The notes beneath the pieces were generated by a model. That model was not told the DNA's origin. It ran no database searches and worked only from the letters and a program-made list of their open reading frames with translations. A stretch of DNA of 64,000 nt from Paracoccus stylophorae (lineage in GTDB: Bacteria; Pseudomonadota; Alphaproteobacteria; Rhodobacterales; Rhodobacteraceae), in assembly GCF_028553765.1 (NCBI RefSeq), contig NZ_CP067134.1, positions 2,895,001 through 2,959,000 of the forward strand, written 5' to 3'. Numbering within the stretch: the stretch's first letter is position 1; each line of letters begins with the position of its first letter. The position numbers were made by a program, and so were the translations under genes. Shown here piece by piece: positions 1-9,165 of this stretch.

Positions 1-865
1 CTGGTATGTCAGCCATGCGGGCCACCTGTCGGGGGCCGAGAAACTGGGCCTGTTCTTCGGCATCGGCGTGCTGTCGGGCACGATCGGCATCGTCTATGCC
101 CACGAGTTGCTGCACCAGAAGACGCGGCTGGAACGCTGGCTGGGCGATCTGCTGCTGGCCAGCGTGCTGTATTCGCATTTCCGGACCGAACATCTGCTGG
201 TCCACCATTCCTGGGTGGCCACGCCGCGCGACGCGGTCTCGGCCCGCTATGGCGAAGGGTTCTATCGCTTTTTCTGGCGCGTCCTGCGCGACAGCCCGGT
301 CAGCGCATGGCGGGCCGAATCGCGGATGCTGGCGCGCGCGGGACGCCGCATATGGGACCGGCGCAACCCGTTCTGGCGATACGGCGCGCTGCAACTGGCG
401 ATGATCGTGCTGGCGCTGATCCTGGGGGGCGCGCAGGGGCTGCTGCTGTTCGTCTTTCAGGCGTTCATCGCGATCTGGCAGCTGGAGCTGACCAACTATG
501 TCGAACATTACGGGCTGACGCGCCGCCATCTGGGCCAGGGTCGATACGAACATATCCAGCCGCATCACAGCTGGAACGCCAGCCACACGGCGTCGAACTG
601 GCTGCTGATCAATCTGCAGCGCCATTCCGATCACCACTACAAGCCCGACCGCCGCTTTCCGCTGTTGCAAACTTATAACGAGGATCAGGCCCCGCAACTG
701 CCGCTTGGCTATCCGGCGATGACCTTCGTGGCGATGGTGCCGCCGTGGTGGCGGCGGCGGATGAATCCGCGCGTGCGGGCATGGCGGCGGCAATTCTATC
801 CCGATATCACGGACTGGTCGGCCTATGCGTCCGGCGATCTGCCGATGCCGCGCAACGCGCTGTGA
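1..865 (+). CDS. alkB: Alkane 1-monooxygenase (AlkB-type), 3' part
   Basis: Integral-membrane di-iron monooxygenase that hydroxylates the terminal carbon of medium-chain alkanes, using electrons from rubredoxin. The open frame runs in from the window edge (frame starts at base 2), so the N-terminus is missing and about 287 residues are visible. The family histidine clusters are in order: HELLHQ (about residues 34-39 of the visible part), EHLLVHH (63-69) and a C-terminal LQRHSDHH near residue 205, plus the NYVEHYG segment between them. Hydrophobic stretches separate the boxes, as expected for a six-helix membrane enzyme. It ends at TGA 863-865, back to back with a minus-strand gene. A related membrane fatty-acid hydroxylase or desaturase is less likely because the LQRHSDHH box is AlkB-specific. 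Confidence 0.9.
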   Translation, partial: WYVSHAGHLSGAEKLGLFFGIGVLSGTIGIVYAHELLHQKTRLERWLGDLLLASVLYSHFRTEHLLVHHSWVATPRDAVSARYGEGFYRFFWRVLRDSPVSAWRAESRMLARAGRRIWDRRNPFWRYGALQLAMIVLALILGGAQGLLLFVFQAFIAIWQLELTNYVEHYGLTRRHLGQGRYEHIQPHHSWNASHTASNWLLINLQRHSDHHYKPDRRFPLLQTYNEDQAPQLPLGYPAMTFVAMVPPWWRRRMNPRVRAWRRQFYPDITDWSAYASGDLPMPRNAL

Positions 866-1657
866 TCACCCGTTGCGCAGCGCGGACCACGCCTGATCCA
901 TGACCAGCGCGCCATAGGCCGCGTTGGCGTGTTCGTAATCGTCATCGGGATGGGCGGCCCCGTCGACCGGCGCCAGCCGCCGCGAGCCGCGCATGAAACG
1001 CGGATCGGTATAGAACCGGCCCACCAGCGCCTCGTCCGGCCAGTCGATCACCCGCGCCGACGCCCCGAAAACCCGTTCGCGCGCCTGGCGAAAGACATCC
1101 AGCCAATGATCCGCATCGCCGCGGGCGATCAGGTCCAGATAGATCGCATAGCGGTCGGCATCCTGCGCCGCATCCGCCGACAGCATCGGTTCGGGCACGA
1201 CCACGACCGGCTTTCCCAGCCCCGCGATCCGCGAGAGCAGCTTGCCGGCCGAGGATTGCGCCAGCCTTGCGTGCAGCGCCTGTTGCAGAAAGCTGCGTCC
1301 GACCAGTTGCGGGCGGCTGTCGCCGGCGGCGATGGACGGGAAATCGAGGCTGCGATGATCGGCGCAGATTGCCGCCATCCGGATCCACGAGACACCCCCC
1401 GCGATCACGAACGCATCGAACCCGGCGATGTCCAGGCTGGGCACGTGGTTGTAGTATCGCAGCTGCCATCTTGCCGCGTCGGTCATCGGCACCAAGCGGT
1501 CGCCGCGCAAATCAAGCTCGCCCAGCCTGTTCGCCAGAACGCCGAGGAAATAGATGTCCCATCCCGGCCAGCGTTCCGGCTGCGCCGCATGGGCCAGCCG
1601 CAGCGCGCCCAGATGCGAATTGCCGATGAACAGCACGCGCGGCAGCGACAGGCTCAT
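866..1657 (-). CDS. SGNH-hydrolase-like protein, probable polysaccharide-modifying
   Basis: A 263-residue protein whose N-terminus has a β-strand followed by GNSH (residues 12-15), resembling block I of SGNH/GDSL esterases. A C-terminal DYEHAN segment could supply the Asp/His part of the triad. No signal peptide is visible. The start ATG lies inside the last codons of the upstream GSCFA gene (4-nt overlap), so the two are translationally coupled. GSCFA and SGNH proteins often occur with capsule or O-antigen genes, which suggests acyl or phospho-substituent handling on a surface glycan. That role is inferred; the substrate cannot be read from the sequence. Confidence 0.6.
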   Translation of the reverse strand: MSLSLPRVLFIGNSHLGALRLAHAAQPERWPGWDIYFLGVLANRLGELDLRGDRLVPMTDAARWQLRYYNHVPSLDIAGFDAFVIAGGVSWIRMAAICADHRSLDFPSIAAGDSRPQLVGRSFLQQALHARLAQSSAGKLLSRIAGLGKPVVVVPEPMLSADAAQDADRYAIYLDLIARGDADHWLDVFRQARERVFGASARVIDWPDEALVGRFYTDPRFMRGSRRLAPVDGAAHPDDDYEHANAAYGALVMDQAWSALRNG

Positions 1658-2688
1658 TCTCCGAACGCCTCAAGCAGCGCCTCTTCGCAGATCAGATCGA
1701 CGTCGTCGGCGCCGGGCGGCGGGTCGGCGCGCCGTTCCTTCAACCCGTGCGCGGCAAGAAAGACCCGCATGACAGTGGCCACGCCTTCGGTCGTCACCTG
1801 CCGCAGCCCGTCGTCGAAGAAACGGCCGCGCGCGGCGGGGTTGGTCACGATCTCGTAGGACGGGAAGTAGTCGACATCGGCATGGGCGGCGGCGAAATCG
1901 CCGGCGGCGGCGCGCAGCGTGGCCTTGGAATACTGGGTCGCGGGCAGGACATGGCCGCCCGACGCGGTAGCGGCCAGCGGCACCGGCGAGACGGTCAGCA
2001 ACAGGCCCATCGCCGGGTTGAATTCGTGCAGCATGTCGCGCAGCCGCGCCAGATCATCGGCAACCTGAGGATAGGCGAAGTTCACGAATTCATGCAGGTC
2101 GGGGTCGAACCGTCCGGCGATGACGCCGGGACAGGTCGGATAGACACGCCCGGTCGCACGGTTGCGCCACGCCTCGGTCAGGCCGAGGGTGAAGACGAAG
2201 ATGTCGGCCTGTTCCAGCATCGGCCGCAGGCGGGCCAGATGGCGGCGACGGATCTGCAAGACCTCGTCGGCGCTGTCCAGACCGTCGGGGTCAAGCCCCG
2301 GCCGCATCGCGTCGTGAAACCGCCCATCGCGCTGCCACACCACGTCCGGGTCGGGAACCTGCTGCCCGACCTCTTGCAAAAGCTGCACCATCTGGCGGAC
2401 GGTGTAGATGTTGCCGTAACGCCCCGAATACAGCCCGAATCCGAAACGCTGCGCCAGCGCGGGCGGAATGCCGGGCGGCGCGGGTTCGGCGTCCAGCAGC
2501 GTCACCCCGGCGGATCGCAGCGCCCGGCCGATATGCTGCGCGAAACAGCTTCCCGCCGTGGCGACGCGGGTCTTGCCGCCCAATCGCAGCCTGGGCGCAT
2601 GGACCCCCTGCGGGGCGTCGGCCGGGGTCTCGGCGACCGCGCGGCGCCAGAAAGCCGTGGCGGGAAGATCTGCGTAAGGGTGGGACAT
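1654..2688 (-). CDS. GSCFA-domain protein
   Basis: A 344-residue protein with the diagnostic GSCFA motif at residues 46-50, a variant SGNH-type fold whose members are tied to surface polysaccharide modification. A later FTLGLTEAW segment and a PVPLAAT stretch also fit the family. The frame is open further upstream (to 2904), but the extra residues are low-complexity and read through the preceding gene's terminator, so the ATG at 2686-2688 was chosen. Its 3' end overlaps the next gene by 4 nt. It appears to be the first gene of a two-gene operon isolated from ccrM by a hairpin terminator. Confidence 0.75.
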   Translation of the reverse strand: MSHPYADLPATAFWRRAVAETPADAPQGVHAPRLRLGGKTRVATAGSCFAQHIGRALRSAGVTLLDAEPAPPGIPPALAQRFGFGLYSGRYGNIYTVRQMVQLLQEVGQQVPDPDVVWQRDGRFHDAMRPGLDPDGLDSADEVLQIRRRHLARLRPMLEQADIFVFTLGLTEAWRNRATGRVYPTCPGVIAGRFDPDLHEFVNFAYPQVADDLARLRDMLHEFNPAMGLLLTVSPVPLAATASGGHVLPATQYSKATLRAAAGDFAAAHADVDYFPSYEIVTNPAARGRFFDDGLRQVTTEGVATVMRVFLAAHGLKERRADPPPGADDVDLICEEALLEAFGE

Positions 2689-2720
2689 GGCAAGACAGAT
2701 ATGCATGTGCGGCCCGCATT

Positions 2721-2752
2721 GAAAAGGCCCCGCCATGCAAAGATGGCGGGGC
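2721..2752 (-). terminator. Rho-independent terminator of ccrM
   Basis: A perfect 10-bp stem (GCCCCGCCAT arms, 2727-2736 and 2743-2752) with a 6-nt loop. On the minus strand it is followed by CTTTTC. It lies about 55 nt beyond the ccrM stop and upstream of the GSCFA gene start. Confidence 0.8.
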
Positions 2753-2807
2753 AAGTCGGTTCCGCCGCGCGGCAGGCGACGGAACGCTGGCGAAACGTGA
2801 AGATCGG

Positions 2808-4027
<1,220 letters not shown>

Positions 4028-4029
<2 letters not shown>

Positions 4030-4660
4030 AACAGCTTGCGGAAGGGGCTTTACACAATATATTGTGCACGGGCGCGAACGAACGCCTATGATGGGGCGTC
4101 ACTCCAAGATCTAGCAGGGCGCGGCGATGCGCGGGCGTGGCATAGCCCGCGTTTGCCTCCCAGCCATAGCCGGGATGCTGTTGCGCCAAATCCACCATGA
4201 TGCGATCCCGCAACACCTTGGCCAGGATCGAGGCCGCCGCGATGCTGAGACAGCGCCCGTCGCCGCCCACCACAGCCTCGGCCGGGCGGCCCAGATCGGC
4301 GGGGATGCGGTTGCCGTCCACCAGCACGTGACAGGGCGCGCGGCGCAGACCGGCGACGGCGCGGCACATCGCCAGATGCGCGGCGTGATAGATGTTGAGC
4401 CGGTCGATATCGCCGACCGCGACATGGGCAACCGACCATTGGCAATGCGCCATGATCCAGCCTGCCAGAACCTCGCGCCGCGCGGGCGTCAGTTTCTTGG
4501 AATCGTTCAGCCCGTCGGGGATACTGGCGGTGTCCAGCACCACGGCAGCCGCCGTCACCGGCCCCGCCAGGGGTCCGCGCCCGACCTCATCGACGCCGGC
4601 CACCAGCCGCGCGCCGCGCGCGAGGGCCAGGGTTTCGAAACTGTAATCGGGCAGCGTCAT
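4028..4660 (-). CDS. rnhB: Ribonuclease HII
   Basis: Endonuclease that removes ribonucleotides and RNA from RNA:DNA hybrids in the cytoplasm. The protein is 210 residues, normal for RNase HII. The N-terminal GVDEVGRGPLAGPV block (residues 22-35) supplies the Asp-Glu metal ligands. An LVDGNR segment and a SIAAASILAKV block follow, then the HPGYGW...GYAT C-terminal signature. Its ATG overlaps the allA stop by 4 nt, so it is coupled to allA. The rnhB-ccrM neighbourhood is common in alphaproteobacteria. Confidence 0.95.
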
Positions 4661-5136
4661 GCGGTGATGGTTACAACCGGAATACGCGCCTCTTCAAGGT
4701 TCACGCCATCGCCGTCCCGGTCGATCACCAGAAAATCCGCCGCGCGGTCCAGCGGCGTCAGCACGCCGTGCCAGACCCCGGCAGCAAGGTTCACGCCCAC
4801 GCCGGCGGGCACCAGAAACGCGCGCGGCGTGCCGGGTCGGCCGTCCGCATCCGGTGCCACGACCGACAGCCACGGGTCCGGCCCCAACGGCATGAACGCC
4901 TGCGAGCCAAGCGGATGGCGTTCCAGCAACGCGCACTCATAGGGCAGGCTGACCGGCTGCGACCGGAAGATCGAGATGATCGCCTCGCCCCCGCCCCGCT
5001 GCACCGTGGCCAGCGCGTGGTGGCGTTCGCAGCGCCCCTCGTTGATCATCCTGTCGGGCGCGGGTCGGGGCGCCAGAACCTGGCCGAAGGGCGCGAAGGC
5101 CTGATGGCTGATCGGCTCGATACGAATGGTGGTCAT
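4657..5136 (-). CDS. allA: Ureidoglycolate lyase
   Basis: Cupin-fold enzyme of allantoin/purine degradation that splits ureidoglycolate into glyoxylate and urea. The 159-residue protein begins MTTIRIEPIS and includes the NEGRCERHH segment and the C-terminal VWHGVLTPL metal-site region typical of the AllA family. The ATG at 5134-5136 was chosen because AAGGAGG precedes it by 6 nt; the 27 upstream codons look like non-coding sequence. No other ureide genes lie nearby. It is the first gene of an allA-rnhB unit. Confidence 0.85.
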   Translation of the reverse strand: MTTIRIEPISHQAFAPFGQVLAPRPAPDRMINEGRCERHHALATVQRGGGEAIISIFRSQPVSLPYECALLERHPLGSQAFMPLGPDPWLSVVAPDADGRPGTPRAFLVPAGVGVNLAAGVWHGVLTPLDRAADFLVIDRDGDGVNLEEARIPVVTITA

Positions 5137-5326
5137 CTTTGTCCTCCTTGCCGCGCTGTAGCGCGGCGGATCGCGCCCGTCGAGAAGGCGGGAGAAGGGC
5201 GGGGTCGCGGCACGCACCCTGTTGCCGCTTACTTACGGCCCTCAAACTCCTGATCTAAAATGATTTTCCGTGCCGCCACCCGGTTCGGCACGCCGCCCGC
5301 GGATAAACTGTTTTCACGATCCGGGC

Positions 5327-6547
5327 TTACCGGACCGAGCGCGGCAGAAAGATCGTCAGGATGCCCAGCACCGGCAGCATCGAGCACAGCACGAAGACAG
5401 CCTCGATCCCGCGCGCATCGGCCAGCAGGCCCAGTGCCGCCGCCGCAATGCCGCCCATGCCGAAGGAAAAGCCAAAGAACAGCCCCGCGATGGTGCCGGT
5501 GCGGCCGGGCACCAGCTCCTGCGCGAAGACCACGATGGCGGGAAAGGCCGAGGCAAGGATCAGCCCGATCACCACCGCAAGGATGCCGGTCGGGATCAAT
5601 CCGACATGCGGCAGCGCCAGCGTGAATGGCAGAACGCCCAGGATCGAGAACCAGATCACCCGCAGCGGCCCGACCCGGTCGCCCACCAGCCCGCCCAGCA
5701 TCACGCCCCCCGCCATGCCCGCCAGGAACAGGAACAGCATGATCTGTGCGCCCTGCGGGCCAAGGCCGAACTTCTCCATCGTGAAGAAGGTGAAATAGCT
5801 GTTCATCGATGCGTTGTAGATGTTCTTGGTGAATGTCAGCAGCGCCAGAACGATGATGGCGCGCAACACCGCCCCGCGCGGCATCCTGAGGGTGGTGTCG
5901 GCCTTCGCCGCCTGCGCGCGCCGCCGCCCCTCGGCCCATGCGCCCACGCGCCACAACAGCCCCGCGCCGACGGCCGCCGCCGCCGCGAACCAGGCCACCG
6001 CCGGCCGGCCAAGCGGGACGACGATGAACGCGGCCAGCAGCGGCCCAAGCGATTGCCCGAAATTGCCGCCAAGCTGGAACAGCGATTGCGCCGTGCCGAA
6101 GCGCCCGCCCGAGGCCAGACGCGCGACCCGCGAACTTTCGGGATGAAACACCGCCGATCCGATCCCGATCAGCATCGCCCCCGCCAGCAACAGGCCGTAA
6201 TTGGGCGCAAATGCCAGCAAAAGCACCCCGCAGAAGGTCGAGATCATGCCCACCGGCAGCGACCGGGGCTGCGGGCGGCGGTCGGTCGCGGCGCCGATCA
6301 GCGGCTGCAACAGCGACGCGGTGACCTGAAAGGCAAAGGTCATCACCCCGATCTGGGCATAGCTGAGGCTGAATTCGGCCCGCAGCAGCGGATAGATTGC
6401 CGCCAGCATCGACTGCATCACGTCGTTGACCATGTGACACAGGCTGATGGCCAGCAGGATCGGCCAGACCGTACCCGTCGCCTGTCCGGTTCCGGGGGAG
6501 GACACGGCGGCGGTCGGGGCTGTCGGGATCTGTGATTCGCGGTTCAT
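5327..6547 (-). CDS. MFS exporter of the fosmidomycin-resistance (Fsr) family
   Basis: Inner-membrane proton-driven exporter of about 406 residues with twelve predicted helices. The N-terminal half begins after a ~25-residue polar leader and contains the LCHMVNDVMQSML helix seen in Fsr proteins. The RIxRE-type loop region reads PLIGAATDRRPQPR. The second half carries YFTFFTMEKFGL and a GRTGTIAGLFFGFSFG helix, also Fsr-like. The ATG at 6545-6547 places the first helix normally. The substrate is unknown. The gene is divergent from a GntR regulator across a 217-bp gap that holds a palindrome, so that regulator may control it. Confidence 0.8.
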   Translation of the reverse strand: MNRESQIPTAPTAAVSSPGTGQATGTVWPILLAISLCHMVNDVMQSMLAAIYPLLRAEFSLSYAQIGVMTFAFQVTASLLQPLIGAATDRRPQPRSLPVGMISTFCGVLLLAFAPNYGLLLAGAMLIGIGSAVFHPESSRVARLASGGRFGTAQSLFQLGGNFGQSLGPLLAAFIVVPLGRPAVAWFAAAAAVGAGLLWRVGAWAEGRRRAQAAKADTTLRMPRGAVLRAIIVLALLTFTKNIYNASMNSYFTFFTMEKFGLGPQGAQIMLFLFLAGMAGGVMLGGLVGDRVGPLRVIWFSILGVLPFTLALPHVGLIPTGILAVVIGLILASAFPAIVVFAQELVPGRTGTIAGLFFGFSFGMGGIAAAALGLLADARGIEAVFVLCSMLPVLGILTIFLPRSVR

Positions 6548-6685
6548 GTGCCGGCGTCCCGTCCGATTGTCTTGCACGACCTGCAAATAGCAGAGCCGGG
6601 CGTGATTGAGAATATGCCTGTCGCACAACCCTGACGGTCAAGCGATTGTCTTTAAGCACAGGTTTGCGCCCGAGACGGTCGGTTT

Positions 6686-6699
6686 TGTCTATTTAGACA
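6686..6699. promoter_or_regulatory. Palindromic operator candidate for the adjacent HutC-like regulator
   Basis: TGTCTA-TT-TAGACA is a perfect 6+6 inverted repeat between the divergent MFS and GntR genes. HutC/GntR-type regulators recognise TGT-N-TATA-like inverted repeats, so autoregulation or divergent control is plausible. A TATGAT hexamer (6721-6726) downstream could be a -10 element for the regulator gene. Confidence 0.5.
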
Positions 6700-6764
6700 G
6701 GTTTTCCCTTTCCTATACGCTATGATTGTTAACGGAACAGTCAGTTATCGAGTTTGAAGTCATC

Positions 6765-7520
6765 ATGACGAAGTTACCCAGTCCGGTGGCGCGCTCGCTG
6801 AGGCCCACGGGCCTTGCGCGCGCGTCGAAACGCATGAACACGTGGCAGTCGGTCCGGGCCGAGGTCATGGAAAAGATCCGTTCCCGCGAATGGCCGCCGG
6901 GTGAGCTGATTCCGACCGAACAGCAGCTTGCGGTGCAGTTGGGATGCGCGCGGGCGACGGTGAACCGGGCCCTGCGCGAACTGGCCGACAGCGGGATCAT
7001 CGAACGCCGCCGCAAGGTGGGAACGCGGGTGACGGCCACCCCCTCGCGGCGCGCGACGCTGGAAATGCCCGTGATCCGCGACGAGATCGAGGCGTTGGGC
7101 GCCAGCTATGATTATCGCATGACCAGCTTTTCGCGCGCGCATCCGACCGAGGATGTCATCCGCGCCTTGCAGGTCAGCGCCAGCGACGAGTTGATCCTGG
7201 TCAAGGCGCAATATCTGGCGAACGGTCTGCCGCATTGCTGCGAGGCGATCTGGCTGAACCCCCGCGCCCTGCCGCGCCTGTCGGAAGAAGAGGTCGAGAC
7301 GCAGCCGGCGCATGAATGGCTGGCGCGCAACGTGCCGCTGACGCAAGGCCGCTTTGCGATCCTGGCCGAAGGCGCGACCGGCGACTGCGCCCGCAACCTG
7401 CAAGTGAACAGCGGCACCCCGGTCCTGACCATCGAGCGCACGAACTGGAGCGATGCGACCCCCGTCTCTTTCGCGCGCCAATTCTATCCCCCCCAGCACC
7501 GTCTGGTCTCCGAGGACTGA
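6765..7520 (+). CDS. GntR-family regulator, HutC subfamily (UTRA domain)
   Basis: Transcriptional regulator of 251 residues. The N-terminal winged helix (about 25-95) contains PPGELIPTEQQLAVQLG and ARATVNRALRELADSGIIERR, the usual GntR DNA-binding signature. The C-terminal UTRA ligand domain (about 105-250) ends in ERTNWSDATPVSFARQFYPPQ, close to histidine-utilisation repressors. The ATG at 6765 was chosen over a TTG 39 nt upstream. No histidine-degradation genes lie next to it, so the effector cannot be assigned; the MFS exporter or TRAP permease are local candidate targets. Confidence 0.85.
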   Translation: MTKLPSPVARSLRPTGLARASKRMNTWQSVRAEVMEKIRSREWPPGELIPTEQQLAVQLGCARATVNRALRELADSGIIERRRKVGTRVTATPSRRATLEMPVIRDEIEALGASYDYRMTSFSRAHPTEDVIRALQVSASDELILVKAQYLANGLPHCCEAIWLNPRALPRLSEEEVETQPAHEWLARNVPLTQGRFAILAEGATGDCARNLQVNSGTPVLTIERTNWSDATPVSFARQFYPPQHRLVSED

Positions 7521-7559
7521 AAACGGGTGATCGCGGCGCCGCATGTTGCCGCGCCGCGG

Positions 7560-8876
7560 TCACATCGACGATGGAAGCAGCGTCGAGACGACCGGGAACA
7601 GGATCAGGATCAGCAGAACCAGCATGTCCACGGCCAGAAACCGGGCAACGCCGGCAAAGATGCGGTCGGTCGTCACCTTCGGCGTGACCTGACCGATGAC
7701 GAACACGTTCAGCCCGACCGGCGGCGTGATCAACCCGATCTCAAGCAGCTTGATCACGATCACCCCGAACCAGATCGGGTCCAACCCATAGGCTTCGACC
7801 AGCGGGATGGCGAAGGGCAGCGTCAGCACAAGAATGCTGACCGGGTCCAGAAACAGCCCAAGAAGCAGATAGACCGCCACCACCGCCGCGATCGTCAGGA
7901 AGAACGGCATCTGCGCGACCTCGGCCCAGACCACGACATGGGCTGCGGTGCCGGTCAGGGCGATGACGCCCACGAATATTTTCGCCACCGCCACGATCAG
8001 CAGGATCGTCAGGCTTTGCACCGCGCTTTCGCGCACGGCGCGCCACAGCACGTCCGGCGTCAGCCGCCGCTGCGCAAAGCCGATGACCAGCGTCAGCGCG
8101 ACGCAGATCGCCGCAGCCTGTGTCACGCTGACGATCCCGCCATAAATGCCGCCCACGATCACCGCGAACAGCAGCAATGCGGGCCAGGCGGCGATGGCGG
8201 CCTCGGCCCGGCTGCTGCAGGCATCGGCGGTTCGGGGCGCGGCCTGCGGATGCTGGCCGACCCACCACGCGATCACCGCCAACATCCCCGCCAGCGACAG
8301 AAGCCCCGGCAGAAGCCCGGCCAGAAACAGCCTTGCAATCGAGGTGTCGGTGAAGATGCCGTAAAGGATGAACAGCACCGATGGCGGGATCAGTGACCCC
8401 AGCGTGCCGCCCACGGCCACCGATGCCGTCGCAAGCTTCGGGTCGTATCCAGCGCGCAGCATCTCGGGGACGCAGATCCGGCCCATGGTCGAGGCGCAGG
8501 CGACGGACGACCCCGAAATCGCGGAAAACCCGCCGCATCCCATGACCGCGGCCATCGCCAGCCCGCCCGGCATCGGGCGCAGCCAGACTGCGGCGGCGTC
8601 ATAGATGCGGGTGCTGATGCCGCTGTAGAAGGCGACGTTTCCCAACAGGACGAAAAGCGGGATCATCGCAATGTCGGGGGTCTGGACCAGTTCGATCAGA
8701 TCGCGAAAGACCGCCGATGCCGCAAGACCCGGCCCCGGCATCCCGCTGCCCGCCCCGAAGATCAGTGCCGCCACCGCCACGGCCACGCCCGCCAGAACGG
8801 CCGGGATCGGCGCGCGCAGCATCAGAAGGATCGCGGCAAGCAGCAGGCCCAGAACGCCGATGGCCGCCACCGCCAT
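7560..8876 (-). CDS. TRAP transporter large permease subunit (DctM-like), orphan
   Basis: Large membrane subunit of a tripartite ATP-independent periplasmic transporter, which imports organic acids or similar solutes using a sodium gradient. The 438-residue protein has about twelve hydrophobic segments and DctM-type stretches such as GCGGFSAISGSSVA, GGTLGSLIPPSVLFILYG and LLEIGLITPPVGLN. ATG 8874-8876 begins the first helix; the upstream extension is not membrane-like and was rejected. The small permease (DctQ) and binding protein (DctP) that normally sit next to it are absent on both sides, so its partners must be elsewhere or it has been left isolated. Confidence 0.9.
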   Translation of the reverse strand: MAVAAIGVLGLLLAAILLMLRAPIPAVLAGVAVAVAALIFGAGSGMPGPGLAASAVFRDLIELVQTPDIAMIPLFVLLGNVAFYSGISTRIYDAAAVWLRPMPGGLAMAAVMGCGGFSAISGSSVACASTMGRICVPEMLRAGYDPKLATASVAVGGTLGSLIPPSVLFILYGIFTDTSIARLFLAGLLPGLLSLAGMLAVIAWWVGQHPQAAPRTADACSSRAEAAIAAWPALLLFAVIVGGIYGGIVSVTQAAAICVALTLVIGFAQRRLTPDVLWRAVRESAVQSLTILLIVAVAKIFVGVIALTGTAAHVVVWAEVAQMPFFLTIAAVVAVYLLLGLFLDPVSILVLTLPFAIPLVEAYGLDPIWFGVIVIKLLEIGLITPPVGLNVFVIGQVTPKVTTDRIFAGVARFLAVDMLVLLILILFPVVSTLLPSSM

Positions 8877-9165
8877 CTCAGCCCGCCTCGCGCCCGGTTT
8901 CACAGGCAGATGCGGCCGGGACGCGACAGGGCTCGCCGCCGGCCCGGCGCATCCGGCAGGGCGATGCAACGCATGTCCGGCGACCGGCGATGCCCGCCGC
9001 ACGCATGGCGCGGTTGTTCGTCATCCTGCCCCCCGTCCTGCGATCCAGCTTGCGACGCCACTCGGCTGGAATCAACTTGGAATTGACCCGATCGTGACCG
9101 GCGGGATATCTGGCGCTTTCCTGTCGAACGCGGGATGCTGCGACGACCCACACCCGGAGAATGTC
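8877..9165. other. Divergent intergenic region, nothing recognised
   Basis: 289 bp between the minus-strand TRAP permease and the plus-strand L,D-transpeptidase. It should hold both promoters. No gene for a DctQ-type small permease is visible on either strand, and no clear operator or hairpin was found. Confidence 0.5.
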
